A stretch of 64,000 bases of DNA from Podochytrium sp. JEL0797. Its lineage: Eukaryota > Chytridiomycota > Chytridiomycetes > Chytridiales > Chytriomycetaceae. The notes beneath the pieces were generated by a model. It ran no database searches and was not told the origin of the DNA. It saw only the letters and a list, made by a program, of their open reading frames with translations. Below, piece by piece: positions 1 through 9,911 of this stretch (positions within the stretch are counted from its first letter, which is position 1; every line of letters starts with the position of its first letter). Position numbers and translations under genes: made by a program. The stretch spans positions 1 to 64,000 of the forward strand of contig JADGJG010000036.1 of assembly GCA_027596195.1 (NCBI GenBank), written 5' to 3'.

Positions 1-45
1 ACTGTGTGTTTTTTAAGCCAATCTCTTAATAGTTTTCGTTTTTTC

Positions 46-127
46 TCCCCACTCCCCCCCCCCCCCCTTTCCATTAAACCCCCCCCCCCCCCCCCTCCGC
101 CCCCCCCCCCCCCCCCCCCACCCCCCA
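46..127. repeat. Poly-C low-complexity tract
   Basis: Nearly uninterrupted cytosine runs broken by a few T, A or G residues. The tract lies just upstream of, or within, the last exon of the gene entering from the left. It reads as polyproline in one frame but may equally be intron or an assembly-prone homopolymer; run lengths here should not be trusted. Confidence 0.85.
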
Positions 128-443
128 TCCCGCCAACCCCCTCCAGGAATCTTGCATCCACCCACACCTCAGAGAACGATCCACCATTCCTGCGCCTCAA
201 TCCCTCGCACCTGGCGGCAGCGCCGCTGCTCGTCCGATCCTTGTCCCGACCCATCACCACCTGCACAGATCGAGCCCGCCGCCACTGCTGAAACGAACGA
301 GGGAGCCGTCGCTGGACGAAGAAGAAGTGGAGCAGTCGCCCAAGGTTGGGGGATATTTTGGAAGCATCGGACGCGGGTTCAGCAACGAAGCTTTGGGAGT
401 GGATATGTTGAGTTTCTATGAGAGGGCGCATGCGGGGAAGTAA
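124..443 (+). CDS. C-terminal exon of a gene entering from the left; unknown
   Basis: The third forward frame is open through this stretch and ends at TAA 441-443. The product is Pro/His-rich at first and then becomes an ordinary acidic and mixed sequence containing TREPSLDEEEVEQSPKVGG and ending MLSFYERAHAGK. The shift from low complexity to balanced composition just before a stop suggests the genuine C-terminus of a longer protein whose other exons lie outside the window. It converges on the permease on the minus strand about 250 nt away. I do not recognise the family. The left boundary is arbitrary because the frame runs into the poly-C tract and no acceptor can be fixed. Confidence 0.45.
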
Positions 444-693
444 AACTATTGTTTGTTTTTTTTCGATTGGTGGAAGGAAGAAAGGGGAATGGGGGGGGTT
501 CGGACAAATGTTCTCGTATTTTTTTGTGTTTTTAGCTGGGATTGAGAAAGGAGGGACCAAAGAGGTGAATAACTGAACTCACAGTGTTTTTGTTCAAACA
601 AGAAAGCGTCCAAATTTATTTCTTTTTGCTTTACAAAATGCAAATTTGAAGTATATTTACATTTTTAATTCCTTATAAAAAAACTGCTAATTC

Positions 694-2466
694 CTATTCG
701 GGACCTTTCGCCTCTGCGCTGTTGCCCTCCGTTTCAAACAATTCGGATTCGTCCAAGTTCCCACGCGGACCCTTGTACCAGTTCTTAGCATCCGCATAGA
801 ACCAAACCATGCTCAAAAACATCACCCCGACCGTGATGGGTCCCGCATAGTTCATTGTGAGCACCGTGAGTGGCATCGTGGTTGGCAAGACGAGAACACA
901 ACTCACGAACCCGGTCCAAATAACGGCAATGACGTTGATGACGGGACCCAGCGTTGGACCCATCGTGAACGGACCGGCGATAAACTTGATTTGATGCGTC
1001 AGGTGGCAGTAATAGACCTTGTACATGATGGTGATGCAGTAGGACCAGTCCATTGCGACGGTGGCGAGAGAGAAGATGGCGTTGACGGCCGTTGCGGACG
1101 CGAGATTGAGCAATCCCATGAGGGCCGAGATGAAGATGATGATCCAGACACCGTTGACGGGGACGCGGAATTTGGGGCTCATTTTGGCAAAGAAGGGGGA
1201 GTAGGGGAGGCCTCCGTCGCGGGCAAACGCAAACACCATGCGGGAGTTGGCTTGGAGGGCTGAGATTCCGATCGTGTTGGTCACGAGGATAATGCACACG
1301 AGGAACGCGATGGCCCAGGATTTTCCCACGTTGGTGAGCAGGATCTCGACGGTGGACAGTCCCGTGGCGCCGGGGAGGGCAATGTTGCTGGAGCACGCGA
1401 CGAAGGCAATGTTGAGGAAAAAGCCGAGGATGCCGGTTCCAGTAACGGCGGCAATGATGGAGACGGGGCCACGGATGGAGGCGCGGTGGGTTTCTTCGGC
1501 GATGTGGCCAGTGGCGTCGTAATCAGTCATGGTCTAACAAAACAAATTTTTGAGTCAACTACCATTTGGGGAAAAAAGTTAGCCACCACTCACCCAGCAG
1601 ACAGATAATAGTCCAAACAGGACAGCGATGGAATCGGAGCTCCATCCACTTTGGTTCTGCACAAGGAAAAACACATCATGCGCGCTGAGTTTCTGATCAT
1701 CCTTCACAGTCGCGAACAAGGCAATAATAATCGCCAACGCCGTTCCCACATTGAGAAATACAAAGTATTTTGTCAGGATGGCCATGAACCTGGTGCTCGA
1801 CGTGTTGATGATTCCATGCAGAGTAATAATCCCCATGAAGATTCCCACAATCACGCCGGGAGTGGCTTGGTAGTCTCCGTCCGTGGCGAGAGTTCCCACG
1901 GCCGCCACCATTCTCGCACATGCGAAATCGGTGGAGGCGAAGCCGGCGATTTGGCCCAACGTATTGAGCCAGCCCACCGTCCACGAGACGAGCGGTACTT
2001 TCTCCTTCGGGGTGACAAATTTGGAGGCCGTGTACATGCCTCCAGCGATAGGGTAAGCAGAGATGATTTCGGCGATCGACAGGGCAATGGTCCTGATGAG
2101 CGTACATAGTTTAGTAGGAATAAGGAAGAAAAAAAGGAAATAGCTTTTACATGCAGAATACGGAACCAATGGCCCAAGTCCAGATAACTGCCACGGGTCC
2201 TCCCGAGAGCATGGCCGCGTCAAACGTGGAGGGAATCGTGGCAGCAACCCCCATGATGGAGAATGCGAATGACAGCGTCGAAAGCGAGCCAAATTCGCGC
2301 AGAAACTCTTGTTTGTATCCCTGATTACACAATGTGGTGTTAAATTAGAAAGCGAGAGGTGGGTGATATGCGTTGACTCAAGGGGGGCAAGCCAACGTAC
2401 AAAGCGAGCAAGTTCTTGCTCATCACTGCTAATGCTGGGGGTCGGGGTCTCGACGTCTTTTTTCAT
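694..2466 (-). CDS. APC-superfamily amino-acid/choline permease, copy 1
   Basis: Four exons: 2466-2401, 2320-2151, 2092-1594, 1533-694, giving 524 residues, the usual size for fungal GABA/choline/amino-acid permeases (UGA4/HNM1/BAT1-like). About twelve hydrophobic segments are visible. Family hallmarks are the early EFGSLSTLSFAFSIMG stretch (TM1 region), SGGPVAVIWTWAIGS, the substrate-helix motif SAYPIAGGMYTASKF, and SVCW joined across the last intron to TMTDYDATGHIAEETH. That splice rebuilds a motif conserved in the family, which supports the intron. The N-terminal tail is Ser/Thr-rich (TPTPSISSDEQE). The predicted role is proton-coupled uptake of an amino acid, GABA or choline at the plasma membrane; the substrate cannot be read from sequence. 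A second tandem copy lies upstream at 3307-5107 with identical intron positions. Confidence 0.9.
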
Positions 2467-2540
2467 TATTGGGAGAAGGAGGTGATGAGGTTGGGGCGGA
2501 AATACAAGCACCTCCTTTATATGGAAAGTGAAAAAAAAGG

Positions 2541-2690
2541 ATCCCCGGCAAAAAGTTATTCATTTCCATTCGTTTTCCTTCATTCATACGGCCAAGGGAG
2601 GTAGCTATCGGGAGGCGCGGGGGATCGGCGCCCCCCAGTTATTGCAGGTGAGCCCCCCCCCCCCCCCTTCCCCCACTGGTCCGCGAGATC
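2541..2690 (+). repeat. Dispersed repeat unit A, copy 1
   Basis: Begins ATCCCCGGCAAAAAG and runs through a CATTCATACG segment, an AGCTATCGGG block and GATCGGCGCCCCCCA, ending near GTCCGCGA. The same blocks in the same order recur about 300 bp downstream at 2841-2989, at roughly 75-80 percent similarity by eye. It has no coding content. Confidence 0.65.
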
Positions 2691-2840
2691 GGGTAAGAAA
2701 TTCAAGCCTCACTCCCAAGAAGATTTTTTATGGTCTTCGTGTCGCTACCTTTATGTTTTATTTTTTGTGGAATAGAATGGAAGAATAACATCATCTTCAT
2801 TGACGAGATTGGGGCATCTGTGGAAAATGGTTTTGGACCG

Positions 2841-2989
2841 CATCCCCGGCAAAAAGCTGTTCATTTTCTTTCGGTTTTCATTCATTCATACGCGGAGCTA
2901 TCGGGGGGCGTGGGACACGGGGGTCGGCGCCCCCCAATTTTTGGAGGGGGGTTTTCCCGCCCACCCCCTACCCCAGTCGTCCGCGAACT
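2841..2989 (+). repeat. Dispersed repeat unit A, copy 2
   Basis: Same order of blocks as 2541-2690: ATCCCCGGCAAAAAG, CATTCATACG, AGCTATCGGG, GTCGGCGCCCCCCA and GTCCGCGA. The copies differ by small indels and G/C-run length. No terminal inverted repeats or target-site duplications were recognised, so its nature (mobile-element remnant or local duplication) is open. Confidence 0.65.
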
Positions 2990-3306
2990 AAAACAATTCA
3001 GCTCTTTCAACATCGCGGAAAAGAAGGAAGAAGCGTTCTTCTTTTCCTCTTATCTAGACCTAAAATTCTTAAACTGACCTAGTGGCGAGTCGTCGCCGCA
3101 GCTTCCGTCAAAAGGAGGGGTGAGGCGCCAAAGTCGCGTATTATGGGTCTTTGACCGTTACAAAAACAGAAATAAATGGATCAAATTTAGTGATATAAAA
3201 TAGTACTAAAATTTTCCCCCCACCGATCATAAAGAGTAAGCTCTTTTATTTACTTAAAAATAAATTCGAATCCGCGATTTTGGGATTATTTCTCAATCTA
3301 AACACC

Positions 3307-5107
3307 TTATGCAGACACCTTCAGCTCTGCACTCCCCTCCGTTTCACCCGCTTCTGATTCCTCCAAGTTCCCACGCGGACCCTTGTACCAGTTCTTGGCA
3401 TCCGCATAGAACCACACCATGCTCAAAAACATCACAATCACAGTGATGGGGCCCGAATAGTTCATTGTGAGCGCCGTGAGTGGCATCGTGGTCGGCAAGA
3501 TGAGAACACAACTCACGAACCCGGTCCAAACAACGGCAATGACGTTGATGAAGAGACCCAACGTCGGGCCCATCGCGAACGGACCCGGGATGAACTTGAT
3601 TTCCTTTGTGATGTGGCAGTAGTAGATCTTGTACATGATGGTGATGCAGTAGGACCAGTCCATTGCGACGGTGGCGAGAGAGAAGATGGCGTTGACAGCC
3701 GTTGCGGACGCGAGATTGAGCAATCCCATGAGGGCCGAGATGAAGATGATGATCCAGACGGCGTTGACGGGGATTTGGACTCTGGAGTTCATTTTGGCAA
3801 AGAAGGGGGAGAAGGGGAGTCCTCCGTCGCGGGCAAACGCAAACACCATGCGGGAGTTGGCTTGGAGGGCCGAGATTCCGATAGTGTTGGTCACGAGGAT
3901 AATGCACACGAGGAATACGATGGCTCCGGTTTTCCCCACGTTGTTGAGCAGGATCTCGACGGTGGATAATCCCGTGGCGCCGGGGAGGGCAATGTTGTTC
4001 GAGCACGCGACAAAGGCAATGTTGAGGACGAGGCCGAGGATTCCGGTTCCAGTAACAGCAGCAATGATGGAGACGGGGCCACGGATGGAGGCTCGGTGGG
4101 TCTCTTCAGCGATGTGGCCAGTGGCGTCGTAATCAGTCATTGTCTAAAAAAAAGGAAATCTTGGGTCAGATAACAATTCCATCAGGGTCCAACTCCAATA
4201 AGCGCGGAATTTTTTTTAACAACCAGCCACCACTCACCCAACAGACAGACAACAGTCCAAGCATGATGGAAATTGAATCGGAGCTCCATCCACTCTGGTT
4301 CTGCACAAGGAAAAACACATCATGCGCGCTCAATTTCTGCTCATCCTTCACGGTCGCAAACAATGCAATAATAATCGCCAACGCCGTTCCCACATTGATA
4401 AACACAAAGTATTTTGTCATGATGGCCATGAACCTGGTGCTCGACGTGTTGATGATTCCATGCAGAGTAATAATCCCCATGAAGATTCCCACAATCACGC
4501 CGGGAGTGGCTTGGTAGTCTCCGTCCGTGGCGAGAGTTCCCACGGCCGCCACCATTCTCGCGCATGCGAAATCGGTGGAAGCGAAGCCGGCGATTTGGCC
4601 CAACGTGTTAAGCCAGCCCACCGTCCACGAGACGAGCGGTACTTTCTCCTTCGGGGTGACAAACTTAGACGCCGTGTACATGCCGCCAGAGATTGGGTAA
4701 GCAGAGATGATTTCGGCGATCGACAGGGCAATGGTCCTGATGAGTGATGAGTAGTGATTAGACGGGTTCAGAGAAGACCAGTCGAATAGAAACTTACATG
4801 CAGAGGACGGAACCAATAGCCCAAGTCCAGATAACTGCCACGGGTCCTCCCGAGAGCATGGCCGCGTCAAACGTGGAGGGAATCGTGGCAGCAACCCCCA
4901 TGATGGAGAATGCGAACGACAGCGTTGACAGAGAGCCAAACTCCCGCAGAAACTCTTGTTTGTAGCCCTAGACACATAGTGGTTGTAGATTAGAAACTGA
5001 GATATGAAGTTGATGGAAGCTGGGAGGCAGGGCCGACTTACAAGGCGGGCAAGCTCTTGCTCGTCACTGGTAACACTGGGGGTCGGGGTCTCGGCGTCCT
5101 TGCTCAT
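3307..5107 (-). CDS. APC-superfamily amino-acid/choline permease, copy 2
   Basis: Four exons: 5107-5042, 4967-4798, 4736-4238, 4143-3307, giving 523 residues. The first three exons have exactly the same lengths (66, 170, 499 nt) and phases as copy 1; introns differ in length and sequence. The start MSKDAETPTPSVTSDEQE aligns with copy 1. Core motifs match: EFGSLSTLSF, SAYPISGGMYTASKF, and SVCW joined to TMTDYDATGH. Differences cluster in the C-terminal tail and the loop after FAKM. Same predicted role as copy 1, a plasma-membrane transporter of amino acids, GABA or choline. High identity of coding sequence against diverged introns suggests a fairly recent tandem duplication under purifying selection. 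Substrate unknown. Confidence 0.9.
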
Positions 5108-5494
5108 TGTCGGGAAAGCTTGCTGACGTGATTCGGGCAGAAAAAAAAGATGAATTTTCGAACCCCCCTCGTGGTCGTGCCTCAGAGTTCCCCCAAAAGA
5201 GCGGGGATCTCCCTCCCTTGTATCTCGCAATTTTTTTTAACATTGATCTCCCGGAAAGAAGAAAACGAGCACAGAAAGCGGACGGGTCGTGGACTGAGTG
5301 CAGGGAACATGCTTGTGTTCTTCCTTTTTCAAACCTTATCGGCACGTGTGGCGAGTCACACATGGGGGGTGCTAATTTTTTTTTCGCCCATCAATTTGCA
5401 TCAAACATTTGATTCCACGCATTTCTTTTTCAAGCCTCGATCTCTTCGGAAGTTCGGGGGAAAAAAGAGATTTCTATTTCTTTTAAAACGCATT
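5108..5494. other. Intergenic: promoter side of permease copy 2 and 3' side of the kinase gene
   Basis: No gene seen. Contains T/A homopolymers and the 5' flank of the permease. Both neighbours are on the minus strand, so this holds the upstream region of 3307-5107 and the 3' flank of 5495-6136. Confidence 0.5.
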
Positions 5495-6136
5495 TTAAGT
5501 CCGCAGCCACGCCTCCACCTCCCTCGGATGCCTAAACGTCATCAACACGCGTTCCCCTCGCCACTCCCACTTTCGATCCACAAGACCCGTCCCACTCCAA
5601 CCCTCTTTCGCCCACAACTCCCTCAGCTTTGCCTTCTCATTACTCACAAACTGGGAATGGTAATACTGCGTCAGCATGTGCCGGAAAATGTTGTCTGGCT
5701 TCCACAGACTCAATGCGGTCCCCAGCGTTTCGCGAACATCCGTGTTCCACAGTGTTTCGCCGGACCAAACTCGCCACGCCGTGCGTTTGAGGAGTCGCCA
5801 GAAAACAATGTGAAGCGGGAAATCGAGGACAATCACCACGTTTGTTTGCGGCATGAGGATGTCGTGAATATCCTTCCAAAACCCATCCGTCACGAATCCT
5901 GAAGCGGAATAACGGGTTGTGAATGCAATCGCACTTGCGTGGATGCTGGGAGTGTCGATGAGGGTGAATCCCGGGCTTTTGAAGTGGATTGAGTCTTCTT
6001 CGAGGTGCGCAATGTGAAGGCGGGCCGAGAGGTTCTGGGCAAGGGTCGATTTTCCGCTGCCGCTGAAGCCAGCGATGCGGATGTGGGGCGGGTGAGGGAG
6101 CGAGGAGAGTGGCGGGTGGGAGGGCATTTGGGGCAA
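5495..6136 (-). CDS. P-loop kinase, adenylate-kinase/FlaR-like
   Basis: Single exon, 213 residues. A Walker A motif, GFSGSGKST, lies at residues 23-31 after a short Pro/His/Ser-rich leader. The order that follows fits the small P-loop kinase family typified by bacterial FlaR/topology-modulation proteins: an acidic HLEEDSIHF stretch, a hydrophobic beta strand NVVIVLDFPL (Walker B-like), the LLKRTAWR helix, and a C-terminal ending FRHPREVEAWLRT. These enzymes are thought to phosphorylate a nucleotide or other small molecule; the substrate is unknown. The gene has no intron while most neighbours have several, and the family is best known from bacteria, so horizontal origin is possible but unproven. 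The start at 6136 is the first ATG; the fourth codon is also Met. Confidence 0.75.
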   Translation of the reverse strand: MPQMPSHPPLSSLPHPPHIRIAGFSGSGKSTLAQNLSARLHIAHLEEDSIHFKSPGFTLIDTPSIHASAIAFTTRYSASGFVTDGFWKDIHDILMPQTNVVIVLDFPLHIVFWRLLKRTAWRVWSGETLWNTDVRETLGTALSLWKPDNIFRHMLTQYYHSQFVSNEKAKLRELWAKEGWSGTGLVDRKWEWRGERVLMTFRHPREVEAWLRT

Positions 6137-6282
6137 GTTTCGAAAGGTGTGGCGAAGGCGAAAAACAAAAACAAAAAGTTCTCATAGTCGAACGCAGAAG
6201 GGAATTATGCAGGAATGCAGAAGTGAAGAGGGTTCATGATTCTGGAAGCAACCCAATAACAAATACCAATAGGGTTTTTTTT

Positions 6283-7260
6283 TGGAAGGCGCCGGCTTCT
6301 TGTCCCTGTATTCAAACTCCGCATTCGAAATCACAATTGCGTTGCGTTCCACACACTTGACTTGGAAAATTACCTTCTCGCCTTCCTTCCGCATGTGGAT
6401 TTCGGCCGCTTCACAAGGGAACTACTTTCATAAGTGCACAACCCATGCAGAATCGGCGATTTGAACCCGCCCATCGCTGACAGACGGTACAACGCGGCCA
6501 GGTCCTCGGGCGCCTGTTCGAAAATCACGAAATCGGCTGGGCGAAAGGGCGGTGTGTTGTTGGCGACGGCGGCACCCGTGTGTGTGCTTTTGGAGGGTCC
6601 ACCACGTCTTCCACCTCTTCCTCAAACTCGTCCTCGCAATAGATTTCCCCGGTGCTCGCGTCTTTGGTCGTGGCACCAATCACCATCACTGCCAACTTGC
6701 CCCTATCAACGATTTCGACAATCTTGGCCGTGTTGATCACTTTGGCGGAAACGGGCAATGATTCGACGTGTTTGGCAAACTGTTCGCCGTGCAGGAGCAT
6801 CGTGTGGTTGAAGTTGGGGAGGAGGTCGTTGAATGGGATTTGCATTTGCGCGTTGAAGCCCACGCAGACGGCGAAGGAGGGGATGCACACGAAGGGGTCC
6901 GAGTTTTCGTACACGTTCATGCCGAGGGCGTAGAGGATCACGAAAGGAAAAAGGGAGCAGCAACGGGGGCGTTCGTGACCACGTTGGTCACAGCAATGAA
7001 GGACTCGGCCGTGGTTGTTGGGTACGTGGCGCGGCCGTCGTGAAAGTAGGCGGTAGTATTTGGCCGCGACGTGGTGGGGAGTCGGGGAACCCGGATCCAC
7101 CCGTACGTTGTTGGCGCACTTTGCGACCCATCCAGACCCGACTTCATTCTCCGCCAGTGTGTTCTGTGTTGGACTCGTGACACTGTGGTGCAATGTAGTC
7201 GGGTTTGAGAGCTTCGACCATTTCGGCGGGCGGGGCAGATCGGAATGGCGGCGGGGAGAA
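6283..7260 (-). pseudogene. FOX2: Decayed peroxisomal multifunctional enzyme (FOX2/MFE-2 type)
   Basis: Fragments of one fungal hydratase-dehydrogenase protein lie in order on this strand but in different frames: MVEALKPDYIAP and CHESN (end of the second dehydrogenase), EVGSGWVAK, VRQQRTGGSGFP, DGRATYPTTTAESF, then ILYALGMNVYENSD and LLHGEQF (hydratase-2 domain), RPADFVIFEQAPEDLAALYRL, SPILHGLCTY, and EIHMRKEGEKVIFQ with CVERNAIVISNAEFEY. At least four frameshifts separate them, one at a CA-repeat. Two blocks are missing: the catalytic D-x-NPLH-x-D segment expected between YRLS and MGGF, and about 60 residues after LHGLCTY. The enzyme would have performed peroxisomal beta-oxidation; this copy cannot. 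Upstream dehydrogenase domains are absent. A functional copy probably exists elsewhere. Confidence 0.8.
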
Positions 7261-7306
7261 CGGCAACGCCACAAAAAAAGATCCTCAAATCAACACGAAA
7301 TCAATC

Positions 7307-8471
7307 ATGGACAGTTCTTCAATTTCGAACATCGCAGTCTCCACTATCTGCATTACACTCTTGTTGGCATATCATGCATGGCTCATCATGGTCGTCAGAA
7401 GCCACCCCGAAAAGACGGTTTTCGGCGTCAGTTCTCATTCGAGGTTTGTTCTTAGTTTCCCTGATTCTCTCTCTCGCTCCATCTTAACAATCTTCATGAT
7501 AATGCTTACAGGAAAGCCTGGGTTGCAGCGATAATGCGGGGAAAAAAGGACATTCTCGGAAGTACGGTCGTCCCCCGCTTTTTCGGAATCAGTGCTGAAT
7601 AATCTTTGAAGTTCAAACACTCAGAAACCTCATTATGGCATCGTCTATTCTCGCTTCCACAAGTATTGTTATTATATTTGGCTTTATCGGTAAGACGCAT
7701 CAATCTCCTTTGTGTCAACTGACACAAAAAATAGCATTCCTTGCAAACGTGGGATCACGCCCTGTAGCTGAAGGGCCTTCAAGCAATCCACTATCCTCCC
7801 AATTCGGATTCGTTCTCGACCATCTTTTTGGCGTCAAAGTCATGATTCTTCTCGTCGTCTTGAGCATCACGTTTTTCACTTTCGCGCAAAGCATGCGTTT
7901 TTACAACCACGTGGGCATGGTCATCAACATTGACCTCACCAACGACGAGCTCGAGGAATGCTTCCACCTCACATCAGCTCCTACCGACGAGGAAAACGTG
8001 ACCGAGCGCAACAGCAGCGATCAAGTGGTCGATGCTGGATCGATTCGTCTCACTCGACCTGGAGTCCAGAATCATGCGGACCAAGGGAGCATGCTGTCGC
8101 GTACAGCCAATTGGACCAACAGCCGCGTCAAGAGAAACTCACCAGGCCAACGTCGCGAACGGTACCTCAATGTACGCGCGCGTGCTGTCCGGATTGATTT
8201 CGTTGCGCGCATGTTGAACCGTGGAAGCATGTATTACACCCTTGGTATGAGGGGCTACTATTTCACGTTTCCTGCGATGGCGTATCTGTGGGGACCGTGG
8301 GCGCTTTTGGGAGCCACGTTGTTGTTGGTGGGGATTCTCAGAGTCGTGGATTTCAATTTGGAGGATTTGAGTCCTAGTGAGTTTGAGCCGCGATTTGAAG
8401 ATGTGGAAATGAAGGAGGGGGGTGAACAGACCCTGGGTGGAGTGGAGGAGACCTTTGTGATATCAAAATAA
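7307..8471 (+). CDS. DUF599 family membrane protein
   Basis: Four exons: 7307-7443, 7512-7561, 7612-7689, 7735-8471, giving 333 residues. Splicing rebuilds the DUF599 signature around GIQTLRNLIMASSILAST, preceded by a helix and KAWVAAIMRGKKD. About four or five hydrophobic segments: one near residues 8-28, one around SIVIIFGFIAFLANVG, one at VKVMILLVVLSITFFTFAQSM, and a C-terminal GMRGYYFTFPAMAYL with GALLGATLLLVG-like region. A polar, Asn/Ser/Arg-rich loop sits between, and the tail is acidic. DUF599 proteins are multi-pass membrane proteins of unknown role found in bacteria, fungi and algae. The intron 7562-7611 was chosen because it restores the conserved IQTLRN motif. No operon-like context. 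Confidence 0.8.
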
Positions 8472-8474
8472 ACC

Positions 8475-8969
8475 TCATATTTTTATTTTACAACAACGCA
8501 ACAACAAAAATGATTCCTCCAAAGAAGCACGTGATCGCGCGTGCACCAGACACATGAATATGATGGAAATGGGAGCGGGTGAAACGGTCATGGTATTAAA
8601 ACCAGCAGCAGCCAAAGGACCCGAAGTTACTGAATAATGAATCGCGTCCGTTGAAACAACCGCGTGTTTGATTTCTGAAACTCGCGCATCGGCGGACTCC
8701 TCAGGTTCAACAGGCGATTGAGTGAGCTCGGTGGCTGGCTTGCAAGCGCGGGTCTCCAACGGCAGAGTGACCTCGGAAGCCGTTCTCTCCGTGGGGTAAT
8801 GGGCAGCGATGGTCTTCTCGGGAATTGCTGGGCCAGACACGGCTGCATTTGGCGAAATGATACACGAGTTATGAAGATTCGCAGCAATGGTAGTGGCGCG
8901 AGTGTGGGGTGCACCCGGGGTTGGTGACTGAACATCCGATGACAAAGGAACAAGAGCACTCACACTCAC
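8475..8969 (-). pseudogene. Truncated, frameshifted copy of the Ser/Thr-rich GPI protein gene
   Basis: This matches the 3' end of the gene at 9912-12525: VPLSS, VQSPTP, APHTRAT, PEKTIA, ERTASEV, LETRA, DARVSEIKHA and GFNTMTVSP recur in order. The first exon and most of the second are missing. Near the 3' end one base is lost (CATCATATTCATG here against CATCAATATTGATG in the intact copy). This shifts the frame and replaces the hydrophobic GPI-attachment signal with a polar tail ending CCKIKI. The DNA beyond the shift still matches the GPI-signal codons of the intact copy. It is therefore a partial duplicate that has lost its signal peptide and membrane anchor. It pairs with the PPxY gene just upstream (9172-9720), mirroring the 9912-13835 pair. 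Confidence 0.75.
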
Positions 8970-9171
8970 TCCTCATCTCAAATCCGGTATTTAGCAGCGA
9001 AATCTCGCGCTGTTGGCCATAAATCACGCGTTGCAAAACCCCTTACCCCTGGAACGTAAAAGTTGGCAGTCCCTCTGCCACTCTGTTTGCTCATCCAAGA
9101 AATTGAAATAGGATAGCAAACATCGTGTTTCTCGTGCACAGAAAAAGGACGGGAAAAAACGCGAAATGCCA

Positions 9172-9720
9172 TCATTCCATGAACACTCCCGCTCCACCCA
9201 ATACGGAAAACAAAATCACAATAAACAACACCACCGCAGCCACAGTAATGCGCCCGCCGCGTCTGGTGCGGAAAAACAACCAATGCAATTCTTCTTCCTC
9301 GGCCGGGGTTTCTTGAGTTGGAGGTGCAGTTGGAGCAACACCCGCAGATTGAGCGGGTGTGACGTATCCAATTGGGGTTGTCATGATTGCTCGGCCTTTA
9401 GGCTTAGACGCGGGCTGTGCTTCGAGTTGGATCAATGTGGAAGTGGATGATGACTGGGAAAAAACTTGGTATTCGGGCGGAGACTCGGCGGGGGTTGGCG
9501 TGGCAGAGCTAGCAGCAGTAGCAGCCTCCATAGTTCTGAAGAGCTTGACTGGGATGGGAGGTGGAGTTTGATGTGCGGGTGGTGGCTGTGGCGCAGCAGG
9601 CTGGGTGGTGACGGAGATGGGGTTCTCTTCAGTTTCGGAAGGCAGGTTTTCCTGCGATCCCTTCTGAGGGTGCGAGTAGTAGACGGGTTGTTGCGTTCCG
9701 CCTGCGTCGTTCGTTTCCAT
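9172..9720 (-). CDS. Small tail-anchored PPxY-motif membrane protein, copy 1
   Basis: Single exon, about 182 residues from METNDAGG at 9720, the start that aligns with the paralogue at 13302-13835; an in-frame Met 13 codons upstream also exists. The cytosolic part is Pro/Gln/Thr-rich with a PPEY (PPxY) element in AESPPEYQVFSQ. A basic RTRRGGR stop-transfer stretch precedes one C-terminal transmembrane helix (ITVAAVVLFIVILFSVLGG), so the protein is predicted tail-anchored with its N-terminus in the cytosol. PPxY motifs bind WW domains of NEDD4/Rsp5 ubiquitin ligases; small membrane adaptors of this shape (Rcr1/Bsd2-like in layout) recruit Rsp5 to cargo. That role is inferred from architecture only. 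It sits upstream of the decayed surface-protein copy, in the same orientation. Confidence 0.65.
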   Translation of the reverse strand: METNDAGGTQQPVYYSHPQKGSQENLPSETEENPISVTTQPAAPQPPPAHQTPPPIPVKLFRTMEAATAASSATPTPAESPPEYQVFSQSSSTSTLIQLEAQPASKPKGRAIMTTPIGYVTPAQSAGVAPTAPPTQETPAEEEELHWLFFRTRRGGRITVAAVVLFIVILFSVLGGAGVFME

Positions 9721-9911
9721 TTCGCAGTTTTTTCGACGTTTCGTTGTCGCTGACTCCAATCCTGTGACCCCGAATTAGTCGTCGACGTTACTCTCACTCT
9801 GCTAATTTAAGATATTTGAATCGGGTTTCTTTGGAACTGTTACGGCAAACAAATTAGTGTTCAAGAGTTTTGGTTTCTTTCCGATCTTTCAATTGTAGTT
9901 TATTTTCAAAT

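Larger units (their letters stand above)
2467..3306. other. Intergenic spacer between the two permease copies
   Basis: No convincing gene. Open frames here are low-complexity and lack splice or composition support. The spacer holds two diverged copies of a roughly 150-bp sequence (annotated separately), C-runs near 2652-2668, and the promoter of permease copy 1 next to its ATG at 2466. Confidence 0.6.

Noticed and set aside
991..2109. Long plus-strand open frames opposite the permease
   Set aside because: They are antisense shadows of the permease exons, with His/Asp/Glu-biased composition and no family features.
6455..6480. GGGTTCAAATCG on the minus strand, resembling a tRNA B box
   Set aside because: It is part of the FOX2 pseudogene coding sequence (GGFKSP) and has no cloverleaf around it.
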